Below, one piece after another: positions 55,604 through 64,000 of a DNA stretch of 64,000 bases. The stretch is from Paenibacillus sp. 453mf (GTDB lineage: Bacteria; Bacillota; Bacilli; Paenibacillales; Paenibacillaceae), in the NCBI RefSeq assembly GCF_900116105.1, contig NZ_FPAC01000001.1, forward strand, positions 2,793,135 to 2,857,134, written 5' to 3'. Every line of letters begins with the position of its first letter. The stretch's first letter is position 1. A program made the position numbers and the translations under genes. The notes under the pieces are model-generated. The model was not told the origin of the DNA and ran no database searches. It saw only the letters and a list, made by a program, of their open reading frames with translations.

Positions 55604-58039
55604 TTATTCCTCCTCATTTGTGATATACAGCACTTGGCCTGGCTCCATCTGAATGTCATAAGTATGGGAATAGACGGTTGAGGCATGGACATCAAGGTCT
55701 ACTCCGGTAAGACGATATTTAGCTGCAAAGTCCGGAAGAACAAGCGTAATATCCGTGGCTCGTTCCGCCTTAATCTCAGCTGCAAAGCTCTTTGTCCTGC
55801 GGTCCCACTGGAGTGAAATGCTTCCGGTACAGAACCGGAACCCTCGAACGCGTCCCGCTTCCAACCGATCGGGAAGTGCTGGCAGCAGCTTCACCATCCG
55901 GGGGGATACATACAGCAGCATCTCTTGGATTGCATTCGTAATCCCGAGGCTCGCATCGAGCTGAACCGGTGCCTGAGCTTTATTCATGCTGACTCCCATA
56001 TCTCTCCAGTCATTATGAACTGTGAAGAGATTAGTAAGCAGACAGGAGCGGGTCAAGATATCCAGCGAATCAAGTGCCTTCTCTCCGTCTCCCAGCCTTG
56101 CATAGACCGCAGACATATGTGCCAGCGACCAGCCGGTCTGTGCTCCAAGAACACGCATATGAACAGCCCGCTCCAAACCGTGAAACAGTTCTGGACTTTC
56201 CTCACGTGCAAATTCCTGACCCGGAAATACAGGATAGATATGGGACAGATGCCGGTGATTGTATCTGTCATGAAATTCGGGATGAATCCATTCCTTCAGG
56301 ACCCCATCCTCGTTCAGCTTATAGGCAGGAAGACGCTTCAGAATGTGCTCCCAGCGAACAATATCCTCCTCACTGTGTCCCGTTCTTCGGCTACCTTCTA
56401 TAAGATTCGTGAACAACTCTCTGATGATGGCAACGTCCATGGTAGCATCTATCGCAGTCGGCATAGGATGATCCAGGGACTCTGCCATGTCGGGTATATA
56501 ATTGCCTGGCGTATTCTCGGGAGAAACGGATGGATATATATGGAGCAGTCCATCCTCACCTTCCGTCAGAAAGTCCTCGTAGAATAAGGAAGCCTCCGTC
56601 ATGAAGGGCAAGGCCTCGTCTCTCAGGAATTGCTCATCTCCTGTGTACAGGTAGTATTCATAATAATGCCTCGCCAGCCATCCAGCTGCGCCGGTCCAAT
56701 TCAAGATCACCGGAACGATCTGGGTCGGACTTCCGATACCCGGCGTCGTTCCTGCCGGAATGAAGATGCCTCTGGCACCGTATAACTTACGGGCATTCTC
56801 CCTAAAGATCCCCAGCAAGGAATCATAATGACGAAACAACGGTTTCATCAAAGAGGATAGACCTCCAACGGGTGCATGCCAATTCATCATCTGTACATTC
56901 TCATTGGCCATGTAATGACACCACATCAGTCTGTAATCTCCGCCCCATAATCCATATAGAGGCATTGGCAAGCCTTTCTCCTCGGTAGAGGAAATATAGA
57001 GATACCTCCCATAAGCCCACAATTTTTCAAGCAGAGATACAGAAGCTTTTCCGTCATAAGCAGTAAGAAGCAATTCTTCCGTCGATCTGTTCTCGTCATT
57101 CTCTGGCTCCTCAGAGCTGCTCAGCTCAACGGAGGCAGAAGAAAACAGTGCCTTATGAAGCAATACATGCGCTTCAAGCAGTTCTGTATAGGAGGAGCCC
57201 ACTTCTGCCAATTCTTTTTTCAGACGGGGCCACGCCTTGCTCCTTGCATCCTCTGTAAATACCTTAACGAGAATGAGAACCTCGTTCGCTTTCGTAACCC
57301 GAAGCCGTTCACCTTCTCGCCTTACCTGTCCGCCGCTGTCTGTCTTCACCCTCAGAACTGCACCGTAGTCCGTTCCATTCTCATACCTTGCAGCAAAAGA
57401 CAGAAACTCCCCCTCAACTGCCCAGTCTGCCGTCTCTTTCAAAGCTTGCAGCTGCTCAGCTCTCGAAGGATTATCACTTGGATGGATATCAAATGTAAGG
57501 GAGGCATCCACACTGGAAACACTAGATTTCAGTCTGTATACGATCATGTGATCCGCACGCGACACAAACAGGCTTCTATTATATGCCTCCTCCCCGTCCA
57601 GCCAGGATACGACCACTTCTCCCGTCTCCATATTCAAGCTGCGCCGGTAATGCCTAAACGCCTCCTGACCTGTCATGGAGAGTCTTAAATCCGCAAGTGG
57701 CAAAGGAGCAGACAGTGTACTGTTATACCCTTTTTCCTTGAGCGCGCGGGTTAGAACCCAGCTGGCCTCCTGGAACCGTCCCTCATCCATAAGCCTCCGT
57801 GTATCCTCAAGCGTATGACTGACATCGGGAAGAACTCCGATCTGCCCGCCGTGCCATAGACCGAGGTGGTTGATCAGGATCGTTTCATCCTGCACGCCTC
57901 CATACACGGATGCCCCGATCATCCCGTTTCCGGAAGGCAGTGCCTCTCTCCATTTGCTCTTCCACCACGAAGAAGGATACCTCGTGACCAGCCTGTTTTT
58001 GCTGCTTACCTTACCGCCCTTCATTCCTGCCGTCATCAC
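55604..58039 (-). CDS. Glycoside hydrolase family 95 protein (alpha-L-fucosidase/galactosidase type)
   Basis: GH95 enzyme of about 811 residues, no signal peptide, hence probably cytosolic. N-terminal blocks KWREALPSGNGMIGASVYGG and ETILINHLGLWHGG, catalytic-domain blocks MMNWHAPVGGLSSL, HHRHLSHIYPVFPG-like YNHRHLSHIYPVFPGQE and WSLAHMSAVYARLGDGEKAL. The open frame reaches 58129, but AAGGAG supports the GTG at 58039 (or ATG at 58036). A cre site lies 36 bp upstream. GH95 members act on alpha-L-fucose or alpha-L-galactose, both present in pectin side chains and xyloglucan. Confidence 0.9.
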   Translation of the reverse strand: MMTAGMKGGKVSSKNRLVTRYPSSWWKSKWREALPSGNGMIGASVYGGVQDETILINHLGLWHGGQIGVLPDVSHTLEDTRRLMDEGRFQEASWVLTRALKEKGYNSTLSAPLPLADLRLSMTGQEAFRHYRRSLNMETGEVVVSWLDGEEAYNRSLFVSRADHMIVYRLKSSVSSVDASLTFDIHPSDNPSRAEQLQALKETADWAVEGEFLSFAARYENGTDYGAVLRVKTDSGGQVRREGERLRVTKANEVLILVKVFTEDARSKAWPRLKKELAEVGSSYTELLEAHVLLHKALFSSASVELSSSEEPENDENRSTEELLLTAYDGKASVSLLEKLWAYGRYLYISSTEEKGLPMPLYGLWGGDYRLMWCHYMANENVQMMNWHAPVGGLSSLMKPLFRHYDSLLGIFRENARKLYGARGIFIPAGTTPGIGSPTQIVPVILNWTGAAGWLARHYYEYYLYTGDEQFLRDEALPFMTEASLFYEDFLTEGEDGLLHIYPSVSPENTPGNYIPDMAESLDHPMPTAIDATMDVAIIRELFTNLIEGSRRTGHSEEDIVRWEHILKRLPAYKLNEDGVLKEWIHPEFHDRYNHRHLSHIYPVFPGQEFAREESPELFHGLERAVHMRVLGAQTGWSLAHMSAVYARLGDGEKALDSLDILTRSCLLTNLFTVHNDWRDMGVSMNKAQAPVQLDASLGITNAIQEMLLYVSPRMVKLLPALPDRLEAGRVRGFRFCTGSISLQWDRRTKSFAAEIKAERATDITLVLPDFAAKYRLTGVDLDVHASTVYSHTYDIQMEPGQVLYITNEEE

Positions 58040-58074
58040 GTACATTGTCTCCTTCCCTAAAGTAGCTGCATTCA

Positions 58075-58089
58075 AGTATGCGTTTACAT
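58075..58089 (-). promoter_or_regulatory. cre (CcpA) site upstream of GH95
   Basis: ATGTAAACGCATACT fits the WTGNAANCGNWNNCW consensus at every position. It predicts glucose repression of the GH95-lyase-binding protein operon. Confidence 0.7.
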
Positions 58090-58341
58090 TTTGCAGTTCA
58101 TGGCGGTTGATGTGATGCACTTCACCCATAAGTCGGTTCTTCTTAGAATTATTTCTTGATCTTATTTCAGTTTTACCACGGCTCGCCGCACTGTTCTAAT
58201 CTTTTCTTGCCTTAAGTATGCTCACCTTGATCTTTTTTGCTCTTATTTTATGGCTTTATTTACTATATTTTCTATCTATCTCGAACAAGGAACGCTATAC
58301 TATAACCATCCTCAAAATGTTTACACCTGGAGGTGAGATAG

Positions 58342-59184
58342 GTGAAGGATTTTGCTATTTATCCGGCCAAGCGCAAAGGAAGCTATACGATGCCGAAATA
58401 TCATTATCATGACTATTACGAGGTGTATTATCTTCTCTCGGGACATCGCTACTATTATATTGAGAATAAACGTTATTCGATTGATAAAGGAACCATTTTA
58501 TTTATAGGCAAAAACGAAATTCATAAAACCGTTGATTCTGATAATCAGACCCCGGATCATGAACGACTGGTCCTCTATTTTAGCAGCCGATTTTTGCGTC
58601 GCTTCTCCGAAGATCAGCTTGAAATCCTGCTGTCCCCGTTCGACCAGGATAATCGCAAGCTCCAGTTCAGTATCAGGGACCAGAGTTATATTGAGCGTCT
58701 GATGTTTCAAATGCATCACGAATTTAACCAGCAGGTCTCCTTCGGACGAGAGCTGTATTTGGAATCTCTGCTGGTTCAGCTCCTGCTCTTCTCCACTCGT
58801 AAAATAGAACAAGACCAGCCCGCAGTTCCGGAGGATTCCATGAACGCAAGGATGGCCGAGATTATAGTGTATTGCAACACGCATTTTCGTGAGGAGCTGG
58901 GGCTCGAAGAGCTCGCAGCGCAATTTCATTTGAGCACGTTTTATTTGAGCCGGTTGTTTAAGCGAACGACGGGATTCACATTCAAGGAATATATCAATAC
59001 ACTCCGCATTCGTGAAGCCGAGAAGCTGCTGCGCGAGTCGAATCACAAGATCATTCATATCTCCGAGCAGGTCGGCTTCGCGAATGTGTCGCATTTCAAT
59101 CGTAAATTCAAACAAGTCACCCGAATGGCTCCCAAGGAATTCAAAAAATTATTTACTGGCGATCGGCCGTTTCGTGGGTTCTAG
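58342..59184 (+). CDS. AraC family transcriptional regulator with cupin sensor
   Basis: One-component regulator of 280 residues. N-terminal cupin-like domain (about 15-90: YHYHDYYEVYYLLSGHRYYY). C-terminal double helix-turn-helix (about 175-275: EELGLEELAAQFHLSTFYLS, RLFKRTTGFTFKEY, ISEQVGFANVSHFNRKFKQV). The start is a GTG 8 nt after GGAGG. Divergent from GH95 and the most likely local activator of that operon. Confidence 0.93.
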   Translation: MKDFAIYPAKRKGSYTMPKYHYHDYYEVYYLLSGHRYYYIENKRYSIDKGTILFIGKNEIHKTVDSDNQTPDHERLVLYFSSRFLRRFSEDQLEILLSPFDQDNRKLQFSIRDQSYIERLMFQMHHEFNQQVSFGRELYLESLLVQLLLFSTRKIEQDQPAVPEDSMNARMAEIIVYCNTHFREELGLEELAAQFHLSTFYLSRLFKRTTGFTFKEYINTLRIREAEKLLRESNHKIIHISEQVGFANVSHFNRKFKQVTRMAPKEFKKLFTGDRPFRGF

Positions 59185-59188
59185 CTGC

Positions 59189-61543
59189 TCAGCTTGCTCT
59201 CCACTGATCCCGGTATTCACTTGGTGTCATCCCCTCATATTTCTTGAAGATTCGATTGAAATAGCTGTGTTTATAGCCGACGCCCTCTGCGATCTCATTA
59301 ATCTTCATATCTGTCGTCCGCAACAGCTCCTTAGCCCGCACAACGCGATAATCCGTTAAGTAATCGACAAAATTCACGCCGGTCACCTGCTTAAACAGGC
59401 GGCTTAGGGTATAGGGTGTGGTTCCTGCTGCACGGGCACAGCTGTCCAGGGATAAGTCCTGCATGTAATGCAGATGAACATATCGAATGGTCTCTTCGAC
59501 CATTCGTTTCATTTGAATATTCGTCCGTTTCTTGAGATGCTCCATATACGGATGAATGACAGCTTCCTTCAACCAGTGCGAGAGCATGCGGGGCTCCCGA
59601 ATCATGGACAGCTGCTCATACATGTTCTTTCCCTTGAACAATTGGTGAGGCTGAATTCCTGTCTGCAGGATGACATATTGCATGCTGCCATACAGCTGAA
59701 GTACACATTGCTGAACCCAGTATTCCTTCTCTTGCCCTGCCGAAACCTCTTCCAAAAACTCGTCAATCAAGAGCTCCATCTTCTCTTGTTCCCCCATTCG
59801 CATCGCCTCGATCAGTTCACGATCCAGTGCAAATGGATAATTTACACTCTTCTCCGATTCCGCATGTACATCCCACTGAGCATACTCCTGGTTCATATCA
59901 ATAATCTGATTCTCGTCCCTGAACAGCCGTAAAGATGCGGTCTGATTCACCTCCATGAATAGATTCGGAAGTGATCGAACAAGTGTCGTTGGTTGACTAA
60001 TCGTCACGGTAACCGCAAGTCTAAGTACTCCGCTCACTGTAGCCGACAGCGCTTCGGCAAAGCTCTGCAAGCCATTCAGCCGAACCTCCTCCACAGGCTG
60101 AATAACGAGCACACCGATCATCAGGTTATGGAAGCTTAGAATACTATACTGAGATAATTGATCTTTGGCCGTATCTTCAATAATGTTTGCTGCAGCAAAG
60201 GCGACCAGCCCTTCTTCGCCGATATCAAATCGAGGATCGGTACCTGGCTGACCTGTCAGCTGCACGATGATCAATGTGAATTTGCAGTCGGATACATTCC
60301 ATCCATAATGCTTCATTCGTTCCCGGATATCCTTCTCTGAATATCCTTGCAAATGCCCTTGTACCAGTTGAAGTAAAAAGCTCTCCTTGATTCTGGGCAG
60401 TTCCTCCTTAAGTCGAAGCTGAAGCGCTTTGCTCTCGAGCGAAATTTCCTGCCATTCCTGCTCGAACAGCTTAAATTCATCAATATAATAACCATGGTTC
60501 CCAAGCTGCCTGTCACCTCTGAGCAGTGTGACAAATTGTTCGACAGGAGAGTAAATATGGCGTGAAGCAATCCAAGAGAGAAACAGAGCTGCAAGCAGCA
60601 TCAACAGGCTGATCATAAAAATAATGGTCGATATCAGCTCGACCGTAGACGTAATAACGGACATTGGCGCCGCGGCAACATATGTCCACTGCTCCCCAAG
60701 ACGGTCAAACGTATTATAGGACACCGAATAGGTGACCCCTCTCCATTCCTTTATGCTGCTCCCACTGGGCTTCCCCGTCTTTAAAAGATCTTCTCGCAGG
60801 CTGCGCTCGAATACCTCCGCATCAATACCATCATTGCTAGACACCATCGGCTTCATATTTTCATCCAGCAGAAAAGCGCTGCCCTCATTGTAAGGAGTCA
60901 GTGTCATCAGCTGGTCCAGCAGCTTCTCGGGTACCAGCGTAACCATGAGCACACCAAGCGGAGTCTTGTCCGCTCCACTAATTTTGTGGGACAGCATAAT
61001 GACGGGTCCCTCCTTCACAGGTCCTTCTTGGGATGCACCGCGAAGTATGGTGGGCTGTGTGCTCCACATAAAATGCTCAGGGCGAGCTAATAAGGTCTCA
61101 TATTCTTGTTGCAGCTTAGGTTCATACAGCTGTGTAAGCTGTGGATTAAACAAATAATGCTGGTTCTCTTGCTGGACAAATAATTGAACTTGTGAAATCA
61201 AAGGATGAGATCCATGGATAATGTCAAGCACCTGACTTATATTCCAAATCTCATTTCTGTTTGCGGGAAGAGAAAAATCCACCTTTTTCAGAGCTTCACC
61301 AAAGCTTGATTCCAAGGTCCAGCTCTCTACGCTCTGCTCCAAATATCCCAGAAGATCATCTATGCTTGCGGCCCGCTCCTCCATTTGCTTGCGGTGCAGC
61401 TCTGTCATATCGTCATTGATTGCCCCCACAGCAAACCAGTAAATACCGAGACTGGCGAGGAGACCAGGAATACTTGCGGCAAACAGAATGACGAGCAGGC
61501 TTTTACGATAATACTTTCCTTTGGAGCTCGGATATTTTCTCAT
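59189..61543 (-). CDS. Membrane-bound AraC family regulator with Cache sensor domain
   Basis: 784 residues. Membrane segment about 14-38, extracytoplasmic Cache-type sensor about 40-290, second membrane segment about 295-325, a cytosolic linker, then the AraC HTH at 680-784 (DLSLDSCARAAGTTPYTLSR, INEIAEGVGYKHSYFNRIFK). This layout (YtrI/YesN-HTH joined to a sensor in one chain) is common in Paenibacillus polysaccharide loci. It converges with the cupin AraC gene, with 4 bp between the two stops. Confidence 0.9.
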   Translation of the reverse strand: MRKYPSSKGKYYRKSLLVILFAASIPGLLASLGIYWFAVGAINDDMTELHRKQMEERAASIDDLLGYLEQSVESWTLESSFGEALKKVDFSLPANRNEIWNISQVLDIIHGSHPLISQVQLFVQQENQHYLFNPQLTQLYEPKLQQEYETLLARPEHFMWSTQPTILRGASQEGPVKEGPVIMLSHKISGADKTPLGVLMVTLVPEKLLDQLMTLTPYNEGSAFLLDENMKPMVSSNDGIDAEVFERSLREDLLKTGKPSGSSIKEWRGVTYSVSYNTFDRLGEQWTYVAAAPMSVITSTVELISTIIFMISLLMLLAALFLSWIASRHIYSPVEQFVTLLRGDRQLGNHGYYIDEFKLFEQEWQEISLESKALQLRLKEELPRIKESFLLQLVQGHLQGYSEKDIRERMKHYGWNVSDCKFTLIIVQLTGQPGTDPRFDIGEEGLVAFAAANIIEDTAKDQLSQYSILSFHNLMIGVLVIQPVEEVRLNGLQSFAEALSATVSGVLRLAVTVTISQPTTLVRSLPNLFMEVNQTASLRLFRDENQIIDMNQEYAQWDVHAESEKSVNYPFALDRELIEAMRMGEQEKMELLIDEFLEEVSAGQEKEYWVQQCVLQLYGSMQYVILQTGIQPHQLFKGKNMYEQLSMIREPRMLSHWLKEAVIHPYMEHLKKRTNIQMKRMVEETIRYVHLHYMQDLSLDSCARAAGTTPYTLSRLFKQVTGVNFVDYLTDYRVVRAKELLRTTDMKINEIAEGVGYKHSYFNRIFKKYEGMTPSEYRDQWRAS

Positions 61544-61673
61544 TCCTATCCCCCTTTAATATGGAAAATAAAGCGTATACATTAGTTAATTTACATTTAT
61601 ATGTATCTAAAAAGCAACCCATTCATATGTCCGATGCCCCCTGCTTGAAAGCGCACTTTTCAGCGCAAGAATA

Positions 61674-61696
61674 TAAAAAACCCTAACCCATAAGGT
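61674..61696 (-). terminator. Weak terminator after the GH106-like gene
   Basis: The minus strand reads ACCTTA, loop TGGGT, TAGGGT with one G-U pair, then TTTTT. Short stem. Confidence 0.45.
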
Positions 61697-61753
61697 CAAG
61701 GTCGACTAATAACATCTCATTTTTCAAGGATTTCTGATGATCATCGCTAAACA

Positions 61754-64000
61754 CTAAACTTCAATACAGGTAGTCAACGTTACTGGTCCAAGCATACCAG
61801 AGGGTAATGACACCCGATCATAACGATTTGCAAGTGTATTTGTTACCTCGACCTTCAGCACATTTTTTCCCGTCAATAAATGATCTGACAATGAAAAACG
61901 GTACGGAGACCACAGCTTCACATCTATAAGCCGCCCGTTCAGGAACACCTTGGCCATTTCGTGGATCTCTCCTAAATCCAGAATGACATCCGCATAGGAA
62001 GCTGTCCTGTTCCATTCGAGCTCTCTAGTATACGTCATCGTACCAGAGAAATGCTCCCTTCCTTCCCATTCAGTCCATGACGTAAGCGGGACTTCTCCTT
62101 CTACACCATCTACTTCCCAGCCATCGTTCAAGTCCTGGGCAACAGCCTCTTGCTTGGAGATGACAGGGTTTAAAGTCACAGCAGCTGCCGGGTCGAGCGC
62201 GATAACCAGACATTGTCTGCGTTCGATCGTTAGGGGGATATTCATTCCTCCATTTCTCGCTTCAGCCTGTACAGGTATAGAGGTGCCGCTCCATGCATCC
62301 CACAATTCAGGCTTACCCTCACCGTTCATAGATAAAGTACCTTTGATTGCTGTTTCGCCTTCGTTGACAAGCACATACAGATGGATACCCTCCTTAACAA
62401 CATGACTGATTCTCAGTCCAGGGCTTAAGGGTTTAAATTCAGCTCGATGCGGGAGTATCTGTTCCACTCGATCTGCTACTGCTTCGATGGAGTGATGAAC
62501 CTCCCAGCCCGGTTCAACGCAGCCGACAGGTGGTGCAGTTACTCGGTTGTGCTCCAGAATTCTCCCACCTTGACAGACAAATTCCTTAAGCTTCTCCCGT
62601 GTGTCCAGTTCAAACTGCTCTACATCCTCAAGAAGAACAATACGGTACCGCTGATTTGCTATAGCAATCATCCCGTTCTCAAGAACAGCTTCGTTCTGAA
62701 GCAGCTCCTCCTCCAAATAGTTAAACTCGATTTGACCTTCATACAGCGGTCTCGCCAGCTCCCAGGACAAATGATCCGCACGGCACAGAACACACACTTC
62801 AGGCTGATTTATGCTCTCTGTCATAACCCAGCTCATACGTTTAATATACTGCGAGAGACGGTCATACTCCGGCCACCAGATGTTGTTTGGTCCTACATCG
62901 GGAGCCCGCTCATGAAGCCGCTCCCCTTCGATAGAATAGTAGAAAGCATGTGGACTTATCAGATTAACGCCCCGGACGAAGAGCCAGTCCAAATACCACT
63001 TCATATCATCTGCCGTTAGAGCCCAGCTGTTACCTTTGGCGCATACGCCAAAGCATTCGTTCAAATTTCTTGATTTGTTCCGGTGCCGCGCTGAATCGGC
63101 CGAGCATTTGCCCATCGTGCTGTGCTTACCGGTTATACCGAGGTCCCCTTCAGGAGCAATCCAGCGCCAAACGATGTCTTGACCGGGTATGTGAAAATAG
63201 CGTAACAGCCCCATGTCGTCACTCGCTGCAGGGTGTCCAGTCAGCGCAATGCTATGCGCCTCACACCAATCATGAAGCGGCTTGTAGAAGCTTCGCTCCA
63301 TTCTGTGTCTAACCGCCTTGCGGTAGCATCTCCGAATTTCGGCTGTGTTGTCACCGCTCTCAAGCCATAGGAGAACAAGATCCTCCTCCCGGTTCCCACT
63401 GCTCATGAACTCCTCAAGGAATCCTGCCGTCCAGGGCAGCATACCCTTGCGATGTTTTCTTCCGAGCAAATCCGGCTCATCTGTGAACATGGCGATGATA
63501 CTGCTGCCAAAATGACGGCCGATCCGCTCATAATATCGTTCATGCGTAAGCTCAATGAACAGCTGTACGGCTTCCGGATTTAACAGATCGGCTGCACGGG
63601 GTGCACCCGGTTCCCCATCGTCCTGGCCGTAATGAATGCCCCGAATCGTGCCTAAGCTATACCGGTCGATAAAGGCGACATATGACCATGCTCCTTCATC
63701 TGGCGGAGCAAAGCTCACGATGCCACAGCTATCATCTGCCACTTCAATGATCTGCGTCTTGCTGCCTTCAATTCCTTCCAGCTTCGGCCCCGTCCGGCTA
63801 ATCGCCTGCACTGATACGATACGGTCGCCTTCTTCAAGCGGGATAATCCATTCGGGTGTATTCTTCATTGGCTGCTCCAGCATGATAAGCCCGCGGCTCG
63901 CGTATTCCGGTTTACAGCGTACAATTTCCCCATTAGCACTCCCTGATGGATACATTCCTTCATCGTACAGGATGACGCGCATATTCATGCTTGCTGCCTC
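61754..64000 (-). CDS. GH106-like glycoside hydrolase (5' end beyond window)
   Basis: 748 codons are visible; the frame is open to the right edge, so the N-terminus is cut off. The block VILYDEGMYPSGSANGEIV is typical of large GH106-like/rhamnosidase-related hydrolases, with LTADDMKWYLDWLFVRGVNL and a C-terminal GH2-like sugar-binding beta-sandwich (LDLGEIHEMAKVFLNGRLID, NVLKVEVTNTLANRYDRV). Probably an alpha-L-rhamnosidase or related exo-enzyme on rhamnogalacturonan; the family assignment is tentative. It lies upstream of the Cache-AraC regulator on the same strand. Confidence 0.75.
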   Translation of the reverse strand, partial: EAASMNMRVILYDEGMYPSGSANGEIVRCKPEYASRGLIMLEQPMKNTPEWIIPLEEGDRIVSVQAISRTGPKLEGIEGSKTQIIEVADDSCGIVSFAPPDEGAWSYVAFIDRYSLGTIRGIHYGQDDGEPGAPRAADLLNPEAVQLFIELTHERYYERIGRHFGSSIIAMFTDEPDLLGRKHRKGMLPWTAGFLEEFMSSGNREEDLVLLWLESGDNTAEIRRCYRKAVRHRMERSFYKPLHDWCEAHSIALTGHPAASDDMGLLRYFHIPGQDIVWRWIAPEGDLGITGKHSTMGKCSADSARHRNKSRNLNECFGVCAKGNSWALTADDMKWYLDWLFVRGVNLISPHAFYYSIEGERLHERAPDVGPNNIWWPEYDRLSQYIKRMSWVMTESINQPEVCVLCRADHLSWELARPLYEGQIEFNYLEEELLQNEAVLENGMIAIANQRYRIVLLEDVEQFELDTREKLKEFVCQGGRILEHNRVTAPPVGCVEPGWEVHHSIEAVADRVEQILPHRAEFKPLSPGLRISHVVKEGIHLYVLVNEGETAIKGTLSMNGEGKPELWDAWSGTSIPVQAEARNGGMNIPLTIERRQCLVIALDPAAAVTLNPVISKQEAVAQDLNDGWEVDGVEGEVPLTSWTEWEGREHFSGTMTYTRELEWNRTASYADVILDLGEIHEMAKVFLNGRLIDVKLWSPYRFSLSDHLLTGKNVLKVEVTNTLANRYDRVSLPSGMLGPVTLTTCIEV

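Overview
The window looks like a chromosomal segment of a spore-forming, competence-gene-carrying Firmicute, most likely Paenibacillus or a close relative. The evidence is gene order and gene content: the lepA-hemW-hrcA-grpE-dnaK-dnaJ block, gpr/spoIIP/yqxA, comEA-comEB-comEC with divergent comER, a leuS T-box, the yqe ribosome-assembly cluster, spoVAC-AD-AE, an uninterrupted sigK, and a terminal block of plant-polysaccharide genes. About 40 of the roughly 46 genes lie on the minus strand. No rRNA, tRNA, CRISPR array, insertion sequence or prophage was seen.

Layout. 1-8.5 kb: heat-shock operon (hrcA with a CIRCE operator, grpE, dnaK, dnaJ truncated by the window edge), a GNAT acetyltransferase, hemW and lepA. 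8.5-13.6 kb: yqxA, spoIIP, gpr, divergent rpsT, a VOC protein and holA. 13.8-17.0 kb: an ECF sigma factor, its zinc-finger anti-sigma factor, and a divergent membrane protein; both transcription units carry matching ECF-type promoters. 17.1-18.1 kb: a rearranged spot where a DUF1796 gene has its first ~28 codons inverted and a GntR-type gene is truncated. 18.2-28.1 kb: comEC, comEB, comEA, comER, leuS with a Leu(CUC) T-box leader, and an M3 oligoendopeptidase. 28.2-32.5 kb: a CstA-type transporter with a LytS/LytT-type two-component system, a catabolite-repression site and a palindrome in the transporter promoter. 32.5-39.2 kb: yqeM, cvfB, rsfS, yqeK, nadD, yhbY, aroE, yqeH, yqeG. 39.2-43.7 kb: MoxR/DUF58/transglutaminase operon. 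43.9-46.1 kb: spoVAC-spoVAD-spoVAE and a possible 26-residue membrane peptide. 46.2-50.2 kb: M42 aminopeptidase, YdjM-like membrane protein, a broken MetE-like gene, and sigK with a SigK/SigE-type promoter. 50.4-64 kb: carbohydrate region with a Gfo/Idh/MocA oxidoreductase, an orphan sugar-binding lipoprotein, a pectate-lyase-like multidomain enzyme, GH95, two AraC-type regulators and a partial GH106-like hydrolase.

How it fits together. Most of the window is conserved housekeeping and sporulation core. The least ordinary parts are the ECF sigma module, the micro-inversion beside comEC, the MetE-like internal deletion, and the pectin/rhamnogalacturonan-type locus with two layers of AraC regulation. 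Starts were moved from the longest open frame where a Shine-Dalgarno sequence decided the issue; several genes start at TTG or GTG.
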